DNA of 13,757 nt from Sulfurimonas sp. (GTDB taxonomy: Bacteria > Campylobacterota > Campylobacteria > Campylobacterales > Sulfurimonadaceae). Position 1 is the stretch's first letter; each line of letters opens with the position of its first letter. The stretch is from positions 1 to 13,757 of the forward strand of contig JALSMC010000190.1 in NCBI GenBank assembly GCA_026987995.1, read 5' to 3'. Both the position numbers and the translations under genes were made by a program. The notes under the pieces were generated by a model, which was given only the letters and a program-made list of their open reading frames with translations, did no database searches and was not told where the DNA came from. This document shows positions 6,843 to 13,692 of this stretch, one piece after another.

Positions 6843-7427
6843 AAAACAATAAATAATATTTTTAAGAGTGAAATCGAAGTTAAAAAGTCAACTTTTATAT
6901 CTTTTTTAGTGCCAATTCAAGAGTTTAACACTCTTCATATTGAGTTAAAACAGAAGCATCCAAAAGCCGCTCATATAGTTTGGGCAAAAAGATATTTAAA
7001 TGAATATGAACAAATAGTAGAAAATTGTAGTGATGATGGCGAACCAAAGGGAACTTCAGGTCCACCTGTATTAAATGTAATGCGTGGAGCAGAGCTTATG
7101 GAGTGTGGGATATTGATAGTTCGTTATTTTGGGGGAACTAAGCTTGGCACTGGTGGTCTTGTTAGGGCTTATGGTGGTGGTGCAAAAGATGTAATTTTTA
7201 ATGCGGATATGATAGAGTATGTCAAAAAAGAACCGTTCAGTTTTTTTACTATCTACTCTTTAGTACCAAGATTTGAGCATTTTTTGGATAAAGAAGCTTT
7301 ACATGTAGACAAAAGAGATTATGAGGCTGGTGGAGTGATATGGCACATGCGTATAAGTGAGCAAAAGCGTATTTCGTTTTTAGAATTTGCCAATATATTT
7401 GAACGAGATGGTTTTCATATAAGATAA
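6840..7427 (+). CDS. yigZ: YigZ/IMPACT family protein (UPF0029)
   Basis: This is 195 residues from the ATG at 6840. An upstream in-frame ATG at 6813 would add nine residues (MQYYCIIWI) that do not look like the family, and homologues begin close to the xxxEIEVKKSTFI segment. The family core is intact: SDDGEPKGTSGPP (64-76) and VRYFGGTKLGTGGLVRAY (94-111), then a ferredoxin-like C-terminal part. IMPACT/YigZ proteins are widespread and linked to translation and nutrient stress in eukaryotes. The bacterial function is not firmly established, so no specific reaction is claimed. The gene converges on pgpA and overlaps its end by 13 bases. It is the first conserved gene to the right of the IS-bordered block. 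Confidence 0.88.
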   Translation: MKTINNIFKSEIEVKKSTFISFLVPIQEFNTLHIELKQKHPKAAHIVWAKRYLNEYEQIVENCSDDGEPKGTSGPPVLNVMRGAELMECGILIVRYFGGTKLGTGGLVRAYGGGAKDVIFNADMIEYVKKEPFSFFTIYSLVPRFEHFLDKEALHVDKRDYEAGGVIWHMRISEQKRISFLEFANIFERDGFHIR

Positions 7428-7876
7428 TATTCTATTGCTTGCCAAGTGGCTGTGCTGCATATTCCAGCTATCAATCCAGCAAGTAAATCATCTCCCATAA
7501 CACCAAGTCCACCTTTGACATCTCTATCGATTCTACCTATAAAAGATGGTTTCCATATATCAAATATTCTAAAATATATAAAACAAAGAATTAGTTGATA
7601 TATGTTTGTAACATCTACAAAAGAAAAAGCTAGCCATAGTCCAACAACTTCATCTATAACGATGCTTTTATCATCATGTGTGCCTGTTTGTTTCTCATAG
7701 ATATTTATCTGTTTTATGCCTACAACAGTAATCAAAATAGTAAGAAGTAAAAGAGTATCTATAGGTATATACTGTAGAAGTAAAAAACCTACAAGTCCAG
7801 CAGCGATACTTCCAGCAGTTCCAGGTGCCCAAGGGGATAATCCAGTATAAAAAAATGTTAAGAATAGTTTACGCAA
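7415..7876 (-). CDS. pgpA: Phosphatidylglycerophosphatase A
   Basis: This 153-residue integral membrane protein hydrolyses phosphatidylglycerophosphate to phosphatidylglycerol plus phosphate in the inner membrane, the last step to the major anionic phospholipid. Visible family motifs in order are SPWAPGTAGS (14-23), DDKSIVIDEVVG (68-79), FRIFDIWKP (about 101-109) and DVKGGLGVMGDDLLAG (119-134, acidic metal-binding residues). Between and after them lie hydrophobic segments consistent with several membrane spans. The start is a TTG at 7876-7874, with AGGA 8 bases upstream; that Shine-Dalgarno overlaps the TAG stop of the preceding gene, suggesting translational coupling. It is the last gene of the minus-strand ispDF operon and overlaps the 3' end of convergent yigZ. 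Confidence 0.93.
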   Translation of the reverse strand: MRKLFLTFFYTGLSPWAPGTAGSIAAGLVGFLLLQYIPIDTLLLLTILITVVGIKQINIYEKQTGTHDDKSIVIDEVVGLWLAFSFVDVTNIYQLILCFIYFRIFDIWKPSFIGRIDRDVKGGLGVMGDDLLAGLIAGICSTATWQAIEYYLI

Positions 7877-7886
7877 TGTTTGTTTC

Positions 7887-9065
7887 CTATGTCAATGATA
7901 CGGTTTGGTGAAGATTCATAAGTTCAAGATAAAAATCTTTTTCGCTATGAGACTCTAAGAGTCCAGAGGTTGGAAATATATTGTCATAAATTTTTTGTAT
8001 ATTTTCAAATCTATTAGGAAATATTTCGCTTAGAAGTATTGCAGAGATATCTTTTCTCATTAGTACGGCAGGAGGTAATATGCCAGCTTTTAGAAGTTCC
8101 ATCATCGTTTGGGAGTCGTATTTTATATGATGATGCTGCCCATGAGGACAAGTATTTTTACTAACTAAAGTTCTGCATTCGTTACAATATACAAACTCAG
8201 TAATAATATCAACTTTGATTTTTAGAGTATCATATCTGCTAAGTATTGATTTTATTTCATTTTTATCATAATACATACCAATGCCACTATGATTTTGTCC
8301 TAGTACGAGCCTATCACATCCAAAATTATGAGCACATATGCTGTCCAAAACAGCATTATTATGTCCTGCAAATATATAAGTATTTTCAAATGGAACAACA
8401 ATAACTCTACTTCTAGGAAGATAGTTGTCTATAAAGTAGTTTAGAGTTTTAAGCCTAAGGTCATATGATATCAAATCTTCAGTGTATGGTTTTAATAAAA
8501 AGATTATCAATAGATCTGTTTTTTCAAGTGTAATTCTTATAAGTCTTTCATGTGCTCTATGAAAAGGTTTTGCACTCATCATCACAGAAGCTATATTTTT
8601 AGGTTTTATTCTATTTTTAGCTTCTTCTATAGTATTTTTGATGTTTTTTATATCATCAAAGTCAAGTTCATACTCACCACAGATAGAATAATCTCCAAGT
8701 CGTTTCAAAAAAAGTTTTATTTCAGGATTAGAAGGATCATATGTACCAAAAATCTGCTCTATTCGTCTTTTTTTATCTATTTTAAAAACTTCATCAACTG
8801 TTATTGTTCCTCTGATTTGTCCATTTACTATAAAATCTAGTTTTTCGTCTTTTTTTGCACTTACTAAAACACGACTATTTGCTTTACCAAATGGCGCCAT
8901 AATAAAAGGAAAAGGAAAAGGTATATCTTTATAGAATCCAGTTTCATCTACGATTTTTGATTCCTGTTCATTCATGAGTTTATCAACAGGCGAGAGTATT
9001 CCCTCTTTTGCAAAAGAGAGAGTAGCTAGAGCTTGTTTATCTATAAAAAGCTGTCTATTTTTCAT
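7887..9065 (-). CDS. ATP-sulfurylase (sulfate adenylyltransferase) homologue with altered active site
   Basis: This is 392 residues from the ATG at 9065-9063, which has AGGA 6 bases upstream. The TTG one codon earlier is less well placed. The overall plan matches ATP sulfurylase: an N-terminal PUA-like domain (about 1-145), a nucleotidyltransferase domain with the HxxH motif HRAHE (169-173), and a Zn-site-like C-x2-C-x8-C-x-H (C294, C297, C306, H308). Canonical enzymes have QTRNPxHRAHE and VGRDHAGxG. Here these read MMSAKPFHRAHE and LGQNHSGIG, so the Arg of the first motif and the Arg-Asp of the second are replaced. No APS reductase, APS kinase or other sulfur gene is nearby. The location between a regulator and pgpA matches the Campylobacter neighbourhood, where the homologue (Cj1609, from memory) is also labelled sulfate adenylyltransferase. 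Loss of sulfate activation, or another substrate, is inferred. Confidence 0.75.
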   Translation of the reverse strand: MKNRQLFIDKQALATLSFAKEGILSPVDKLMNEQESKIVDETGFYKDIPFPFPFIMAPFGKANSRVLVSAKKDEKLDFIVNGQIRGTITVDEVFKIDKKRRIEQIFGTYDPSNPEIKLFLKRLGDYSICGEYELDFDDIKNIKNTIEEAKNRIKPKNIASVMMSAKPFHRAHERLIRITLEKTDLLIIFLLKPYTEDLISYDLRLKTLNYFIDNYLPRSRVIVVPFENTYIFAGHNNAVLDSICAHNFGCDRLVLGQNHSGIGMYYDKNEIKSILSRYDTLKIKVDIITEFVYCNECRTLVSKNTCPHGQHHHIKYDSQTMMELLKAGILPPAVLMRKDISAILLSEIFPNRFENIQKIYDNIFPTSGLLESHSEKDFYLELMNLHQTVSLT

Positions 9066-9073
9066 CAAAATTC

Positions 9074-9964
9074 CTATTTTTTCTTTTGAATACCATATTT
9101 TTTTCTTTTTTCCCAGAGGCTTTTCCTAGAAATTCCCAATTTTTTTGATAGTTCTGTATCAGGGAATTTATTTTGAAAATTCATAATGATATATTTTACA
9201 TAATCATCAATACTAAGTATATCTCCTCTATCAAATGACTTACTATCACTCAATATTTCTATCTCAGATATTAATGTTTGGTTTTCATCTGTGTCTGTTG
9301 AGGAGACTATCGCACGTCTATCTTCGATAAGGTTTAGCACTTTTGTCTTCTCGCTTTTCTTTATATTTTGTAAGTTTACAAGATATAAGAGTTCATTATA
9401 AGGAGTTTTAACTATTTTTTCAATAGCATTACCACAAGTTAGTGAGATAAATGTAAAAGGTTCACTTTTCTCTACACTATAGTGAAAAACAACAGCATCT
9501 GCATGCTTTTGAAAGTTTGTTTTTAGAAGTACAGGAAGTTTTGTTTTTGTGCTTATAGGCTGAAGTTCACCACTTTCAAAAAGATTATTTACATACTCTT
9601 TGTATGTAGTATTTTCTTTCTTAAGAGCATTAAAATCTTTTAAATGTTGAAGTTTTCGTATAAGCTCCTCTATCATAAAAGGCTTTTGAACATAGTCATT
9701 TGCTCCAGCATTTATAGGATTTGAGACTGTGTCATTACTTATATAAGAAATCATAAGTATGATTATAGAAGATTTATGTTTTTCAATAACTGGATAAAAA
9801 TTTTGTCCAGATATATTAGTTGAGAGCAAAATAGCATCATATTTTTCATCTTTTAGAGCATCTTTTATAGATGCTGCCATATCACAACGGTAGCCAATTT
9901 CTGTTAGTTTAGACGCAATACTTTGCGCTAGATAGATTTCGTTCTCTACAATGAGAATTTTCAT
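9074..9964 (-). CDS. Degenerate NtrC-family regulator (atypical receiver plus Fis-type helix-turn-helix)
   Basis: This is a 296-residue protein. Residues 1-110 are a CheY-like receiver: LIVENE replaces the usual acidic LIVDDE, and the phospho-acceptor position in YDAILLSTN is Ser48 instead of Asp. Ser73 and Lys94 (QKPF) keep the switch positions. Residues about 145-235 resemble a shrunken sigma-54-activator AAA+ region: PFTFISLTCGNA, then LLYLVNLQNI at the Walker B place and RRAIVSST. No P-loop, GAFTGA or Walker B acidic pair is visible. Residues 250-296 (SIDDYVKYII...LSKKLGISRKSLWEKRKKYGI) form the Fis-like DNA-binding domain of NtrC regulators. It is probably a phosphorylation- and ATP-independent DNA-binding protein. 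Its start overlaps the ispDF stop as ATGA, and the ATP-sulfurylase homologue follows 8 bases after its stop. No sensor kinase is adjacent. Confidence 0.8.
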   Translation of the reverse strand: MKILIVENEIYLAQSIASKLTEIGYRCDMAASIKDALKDEKYDAILLSTNISGQNFYPVIEKHKSSIIILMISYISNDTVSNPINAGANDYVQKPFMIEELIRKLQHLKDFNALKKENTTYKEYVNNLFESGELQPISTKTKLPVLLKTNFQKHADAVVFHYSVEKSEPFTFISLTCGNAIEKIVKTPYNELLYLVNLQNIKKSEKTKVLNLIEDRRAIVSSTDTDENQTLISEIEILSDSKSFDRGDILSIDDYVKYIIMNFQNKFPDTELSKKLGISRKSLWEKRKKYGIQKKK

Positions 9965-11085
9965 TTATTTTTCCAATCAAAATATTTTAGTGTTGCAGTT
10001 GCGTTGACTGCAACTCCTTCTTCTCTTCCTATAAATCCAAGTTTTTCTGTAGTAGTTGCTTTTATATTTACATGTAAAGGTTCTACATGTAGTATATCTG
10101 CTATCGTCTTTCTCATAAGCTTTTTATATGGAGTTAGTTTTGGGGATTGGGCTATGATTGTTAAATCACAGTTTACAATCTCAAAACCAATACTACATAT
10201 AAAAGATACAACTTTTGAAAGTAGCTCTTTAGAATCAGCTCCTTTAAAAGCTGGGTCATTGTCAGGAAAAAGCTCCCCTATATCTCCAAATCCACTAGCT
10301 CCCAATAGAGCATCTATAAGAGCATGAATCGTAACATCTCCATCGGAGTGTGCTTTAAATCCTCTTTTATCTTGAATTTCTACGCCAGCAAGAAACATGG
10401 GTTTGCCTAATTCAAATTGATGAACATCATAGCCATTTCCCACAAAGATATCAGTCGATGGTTTTTTTAAGTCCTCTATGACATCCAAGTCTTCTAGTTT
10501 TGTTAGTTTATTTGCCTTTTTACTTCCAAGGACATAGTGTACACTTCCTCCATTAGCTTTTATGGAACTACTATCGTCTGTAAAATCTTCCTCATTTAAG
10601 AGGGCATTTTTAAGAGATATAGTGTTTGATAGTTGAGGAGTTTGGATTATTTTTACTTCATCTCTATTTATTGTTTCACCTTTGTAGATAACTGTATCGT
10701 GCATGTTTAAAAACGGCACAATCGTATCTGCTAATCCAGTTTTATCTATGATCCTTTGAATCATATCTTGAGGAATATTTACTCTTGCCACATCACTTAC
10801 AAGAACATTTTGACTCTCTACATGTAAAAGGGCATTTTTTAGAGACTTTTGTCTTGTTTCTCCTCCGACTATGTAGGTAAATTCACTATTAAAAAGCTTC
10901 ATATATTCTATTTCATCTTCCGAACATACAATAATTATCTTTTTAAATGTGTGGTTTTTTATGATATTTTGAGTTGCATAGAGCCATAATGGAGTATGCC
11001 CAGTTCTTAACCATTGCTTTTTAACAGACATCTTAAACCGTGAAGATGTTCCAGCTCCAAGCATTATAAGAGATAAATCGGGCAA
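9961..11085 (-). CDS. ispDF: Bifunctional IspD/IspF (MEP isoprenoid pathway)
   Basis: This is 374 residues from a TTG at 11085-11083. The N-terminal IspD part transfers CMP from CTP to 2-C-methylerythritol 4-phosphate. It shows the nucleotide-binding LGAGTSSRF...VKKQWL (9-26) and VSDVAR near residue 96. The C-terminal IspF part (about 213-374) cyclises the CDP-ME 2-phosphate. It has metal ligands D220, H222 (GYDVH) and H246 (AHSDGD), plus KATTTEKLGFIGREEG. The fusion is typical of Campylobacterota. I prefer this TTG over the longer GTG at 11124 for three reasons: AAGGA lies 6 bases before the TTG, homologues start just before the DLSLIMLGAG segment, and a TATAAT overlaps the GTG region. First gene of the operon with the regulator, ATP-sulfurylase homologue and pgpA. 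Confidence 0.93.
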   Translation of the reverse strand: MPDLSLIMLGAGTSSRFKMSVKKQWLRTGHTPLWLYATQNIIKNHTFKKIIIVCSEDEIEYMKLFNSEFTYIVGGETRQKSLKNALLHVESQNVLVSDVARVNIPQDMIQRIIDKTGLADTIVPFLNMHDTVIYKGETINRDEVKIIQTPQLSNTISLKNALLNEEDFTDDSSSIKANGGSVHYVLGSKKANKLTKLEDLDVIEDLKKPSTDIFVGNGYDVHQFELGKPMFLAGVEIQDKRGFKAHSDGDVTIHALIDALLGASGFGDIGELFPDNDPAFKGADSKELLSKVVSFICSIGFEIVNCDLTIIAQSPKLTPYKKLMRKTIADILHVEPLHVNIKATTTEKLGFIGREEGVAVNATATLKYFDWKNK

Positions 11086-11185
11086 ATTTAGTCCTTTTTC
11101 CTTAAGTGTTACGATATTATACACTATGAAAGCTTTTTTTTATCTTTTTTGTGTTAAATTCTAATTCTAATCGAAAGGAAAAAAA
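11086..11185. promoter_or_regulatory. Divergent promoter region between ispDF and mrp
   Basis: Minus strand: TATAAT at 11121-11116 is a -10 element placing transcription start near 11109, about 23 bases before the TTG of ispDF. AAGGA at 11096-11092 is its ribosome site. Plus strand: a T-rich stretch (11133-11150) precedes TTAAAT and two TCTAAT hexamers (11160-11165, 11166-11171) that could serve as the -10 element for mrp. AAAGGA at about 11174-11179 is the mrp ribosome site. No -35 hexamers are evident; T-rich upstream tracts are usual for this phylum. Confidence 0.5.
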
Positions 11186-12343
11186 ATGTTAAATAAAGAT
11201 ATTGTTCTTGAACAACTTTCATCTGTAAAATATCCAGGTTTTGAAAAAGATATTGTTACTTTTGGTTTTGTCAAGGATGTAGATGTCAATGATGGCAATG
11301 TATTTGTTGAAGTAGAAATACTTTCAGCAAGCGACGAGATAGCAGAAGAGCTAAAAGCCAATATAGAAGGTGTTCTCATAAAGGCAGGGGCAAGTAGAGT
11401 GGATGTTGCAATAAAGCAACCAAAAGCTCCATCCCAAAAGAGTAATTCACAAAGTGGTAAAAACATGACTCCTCATGTGAAGAATTTTGTAATGATAAGT
11501 AGCGGTAAAGGTGGAGTTGGAAAAACAACTACAACTGTGAACTTAGCGATTGCCATGGCTAGTCAAGGTAAAAAAGTTGGACTTCTTGATGCTGATATCT
11601 ATGGACCAAATGTACCTCGTATGTTGGGTGTTGTTGGTAAAAGCCCTGAGATAGTTGGACAAAAAGTTAAGCCAATTTTAGTTCATGGAATTGAAATGAT
11701 GAGTATGGGAAGTCTTATGGAAGAGGGACAATCACTCATCTGGAGGGGTGCGATGATTATGAAGGCTATTGAGCAATTGCTTCGCGATATCCTTTGGAGT
11801 GAACTGGATGTATTGTTTATTGATATGCCTCCTGGAACTGGTGATGCACAGCTTACTTTGGCTCAAAGCATCCCTGTAACAACTGGTATTTGTGTTACAA
11901 CTCCTCAACAAGTTGCACTTGATGACACTGAGAGAAGTTTAGATATGTTTCAAAAACTACATATCCCAATAGCTGGAATCATGGAAAATATGAGTGGATT
12001 TATCTGCCCAGACAGTGGCAAAGAGTACGATATATTTGGAAAAGGTACAACTGCACCATTGGCAGAGAAGTTTGAAACACAAGTTATTGGTGAGATTCCA
12101 ATTGAGCCTGCTGTAAGAGAAGGTGGAGATGCTGGAAAACCAGTAATTCTTTTCAAGCCTGAAAGTGAAACTGCAAAAAGATACCAAGAATCAGCGCGTA
12201 AACTTTGGGAAGCGATAGAAAAAGTTAATGCAGACGGTGGAGTTGACAATGAAGCGATTCAACCAACGGTTGGAATCAATGGCGGACCTAGTGCATGTTC
12301 AACTGCTGCAGCACCATCTGGTGGCTCTAGTAGTGGTGGTTGA
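11186..12343 (+). CDS. mrp: Mrp/NBP35-type Fe-S carrier P-loop ATPase (ApbC)
   Basis: This is 385 residues to the TGA. An N-terminal MIP18/DUF59-type domain (1-77) is followed by a linker and the Mrp ATPase: deviant Walker A GKGGVGKTTT (107-116), DADIYGPNVPRMLG (135-148) and FIDMPPGTGDAQL (211-223). Such proteins bind a 4Fe-4S cluster between monomers and hand it to apo-proteins in the cytosol. The usual cluster CxxC reads CPDS here (C274, S277), so one Cys is absent. The tail is Gly/Ser/Ala-rich, with one Cys (C371), and ends GGSSSGG-TGA. The frame would continue Gly-Cys-TAA, which raises the question of readthrough or selenocysteine (see findings). ATG with AAAGGA upstream. mrp precedes dapD in the same direction, as in Campylobacter from memory, and is divergent from ispDF. 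Confidence 0.93.
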   Translation: MLNKDIVLEQLSSVKYPGFEKDIVTFGFVKDVDVNDGNVFVEVEILSASDEIAEELKANIEGVLIKAGASRVDVAIKQPKAPSQKSNSQSGKNMTPHVKNFVMISSGKGGVGKTTTTVNLAIAMASQGKKVGLLDADIYGPNVPRMLGVVGKSPEIVGQKVKPILVHGIEMMSMGSLMEEGQSLIWRGAMIMKAIEQLLRDILWSELDVLFIDMPPGTGDAQLTLAQSIPVTTGICVTTPQQVALDDTERSLDMFQKLHIPIAGIMENMSGFICPDSGKEYDIFGKGTTAPLAEKFETQVIGEIPIEPAVREGGDAGKPVILFKPESETAKRYQESARKLWEAIEKVNADGGVDNEAIQPTVGINGGPSACSTAAAPSGGSSSGG

Positions 12344-12371
12344 GGTTGTTAATTAGCTCTAAGTTTTAGAG
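12341..12371 (+). promoter_or_regulatory. mrp terminal UGA with downstream stem-loop (bacterial SECIS-like candidate)
   Basis: TGA (12341-12343) is followed by GGT TGT TAA and then a perfect stem-loop CTCTAA-GTT-TTAGAG at 12357-12371. The loop begins with G and lies 19 bases after the TGA. Bacterial SECIS elements need a small apical loop with a G in the first two positions, about 16-37 bases after the UGA; the E. coli fdhF element has 18. The stem is only 6 bp and AU-rich. It could also be part of the mrp termination region or chance. Confidence 0.25.
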
Positions 12372-12401
12372 ATACAAAAAATTAATAATTTCAAAAATAA
12401 A

Positions 12402-12430
12402 CTAAGAAGTAGAATTATTCTACTTCTTAG
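12402..12430 (+). terminator. Strong hairpin after mrp
   Basis: CTAAGAAGTAGAAT pairs fully with ATTCTACTTCTTAG around a single central T, giving a 13-14 bp perfect stem. The plus-strand flank (CTCTCATTACC) is not U-rich, whereas the minus-strand flank (TTTATTTTTG) is. It sits between mrp and dapD and most likely ends or attenuates mrp transcription. Confidence 0.6.
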
Positions 12431-12483
12431 CTCTCATTACCTCAAATTATGTTAAAATATCAATAAAATACCAAGGACAAAAA
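12431..12483 (+). promoter_or_regulatory. dapD promoter/ribosome-site region
   Basis: TAAAAT hexamers at 12453-12458 and 12464-12469 are possible -10 elements. AAGGA at 12473-12477 lies 6 bases before the GTG start of dapD. The ribosome site is convincing; the promoter is tentative. Confidence 0.4.
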
Positions 12484-13689
12484 GTGAAAAAAATAAAGAG
12501 CACAGAAGAGTTTAAGTCTCTCGTAGAAGACACACAAAAGATTACGGGATATAGAAAACCGATAGGTTTTGGTATTGCTAGAGTTGATCGTGGGCAGTTA
12601 AATCCAGAAAAAATTTTACAAGCAAATTTTCCTGTAATTAACTGGAACGAAAACTTTGGAAGTGCGGCGGTATTTGTGACAGCACTTAAAGAAAGTGGAA
12701 TCGAAGTAGATTTTAGTGCTAGTGAGTTTGTGTGTGATGTAAATAAAAAGTTTGTTAAAAATGCGATTAAAGTATTTGAACCATATGTAAATGAAGCTAT
12801 AGGCGATGCTCATAAAAATGTTCAAGTTATATCTATGTTAAATTGGATAAGAAAATCAGACGAACTAAGAGATGATTATAGACTAGTCTTTATCTTTGAT
12901 GATGAGGGACCAAAGAGTGTTGAGGCGGTATATCTTAAGCTTTATGCTCTCTCATCTGGAAAAGCAGCTCTAAGAAGCTTAAATCTAAATGGTGCATTTG
13001 GAGTTTTAGAAAATGTAGCATGGTCTATGGGAATTCCAATTGAGCTTGATTGGTTAAGAGCAAACGAGATTGAGATGAAACTTCAAGGAACTTTTCCTAT
13101 CATAGAATCAGTAGATAAGTTTCCAAGATTTCTTTCACATGTCATTCCTGCTGACAATACTCGCATACTGGATGCAAGTAAGGTTCGTATGGGAGCACAA
13201 CTAAGTGCAGGAACAACTGTTATGCCTGGAGCTAGTTACATAAACTTCAATGCAGGAACTACTGGGGCTGTTATGGTTGAAGGTCGTATAAGCTCATCTG
13301 CAATAGTAGGAAAAGGTAGTGATGTTGGAGGAGGAGCTAGTATCTTAGGTGTTCTGAGTGGAACAGATGGAAACCCAATTGCCATAGGTGAAAACACTCT
13401 TCTTGGAGCAAACTCAGTAACTGGGATACCTTTAGGTGATGGCTGTATTGTTGATGCTGGCATTGCTATACTTGAAGGCACTAAGATAGGTGTAGCCCCA
13501 GCTCAAGTATCTAAGATAAAAGAGGTCAATCCAAGCTTTACATGTACAGATAGTGGTGAAATCAAGTTTGTCAAAGGTTTAGATTTTTCAGGATTTAATG
13601 GTATCCATTTTAGACAAAACAGTACAAATGGCATGATTGTAGCTCTTAGAAGCCAAAGAGAAGTTGTCTTAAATAGCGACTTACATTGA
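12484..13689 (+). CDS. dapD: 2,3,4,5-tetrahydropyridine-2,6-dicarboxylate N-succinyltransferase
   Basis: This is 401 residues from a GTG start with AAGGA 6 bases upstream. The enzyme transfers succinyl from succinyl-CoA to tetrahydrodipicolinate in the succinylase branch of lysine/meso-diaminopimelate synthesis in the cytosol, supplying lysine and the peptidoglycan cross-link residue. The C-terminal half is a left-handed parallel beta-helix of hexapeptide repeats. It contains the family signature AGTTVMPGASYINFNAGT (residues 242-259), MVEGRISSSAIVGKGSDVGGGAS (about 263-285) and IGENTLLGANSVTGIPLGDG (about 301-320). At about 400 residues it belongs to the longer DapD subgroup known from Campylobacterota and Actinobacteria, rather than the 274-residue E. 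coli type. The N-terminal 200 residues are specific to that subgroup. It follows mrp in the same direction. Confidence 0.93.
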   Translation: MKKIKSTEEFKSLVEDTQKITGYRKPIGFGIARVDRGQLNPEKILQANFPVINWNENFGSAAVFVTALKESGIEVDFSASEFVCDVNKKFVKNAIKVFEPYVNEAIGDAHKNVQVISMLNWIRKSDELRDDYRLVFIFDDEGPKSVEAVYLKLYALSSGKAALRSLNLNGAFGVLENVAWSMGIPIELDWLRANEIEMKLQGTFPIIESVDKFPRFLSHVIPADNTRILDASKVRMGAQLSAGTTVMPGASYINFNAGTTGAVMVEGRISSSAIVGKGSDVGGGASILGVLSGTDGNPIAIGENTLLGANSVTGIPLGDGCIVDAGIAILEGTKIGVAPAQVSKIKEVNPSFTCTDSGEIKFVKGLDFSGFNGIHFRQNSTNGMIVALRSQREVVLNSDLH

Positions 13690-13692
13690 TAA

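Noticed and set aside
8550..8840. Plus-strand 96-codon frame in the ATP-sulfurylase homologue
   Set aside because: Phe/Tyr/Ile-rich translation typical of reading AT-rich coding DNA backwards; no start context.
7887..9065. Functional sat for dissimilatory or assimilatory sulfate metabolism
   Set aside because: Signature Arg-bearing motifs are replaced and no sulfur genes are adjacent; kept only as a homologue.
10004..10327. Plus-strand 107-codon frame within ispDF
   Set aside because: Antisense to the IspF domain, no family resemblance and no ribosome site.
11950..12249. Minus-strand open frames within mrp
   Set aside because: Mirror frames of the Mrp coding sequence with low-complexity Ser-rich translations and no start signals.
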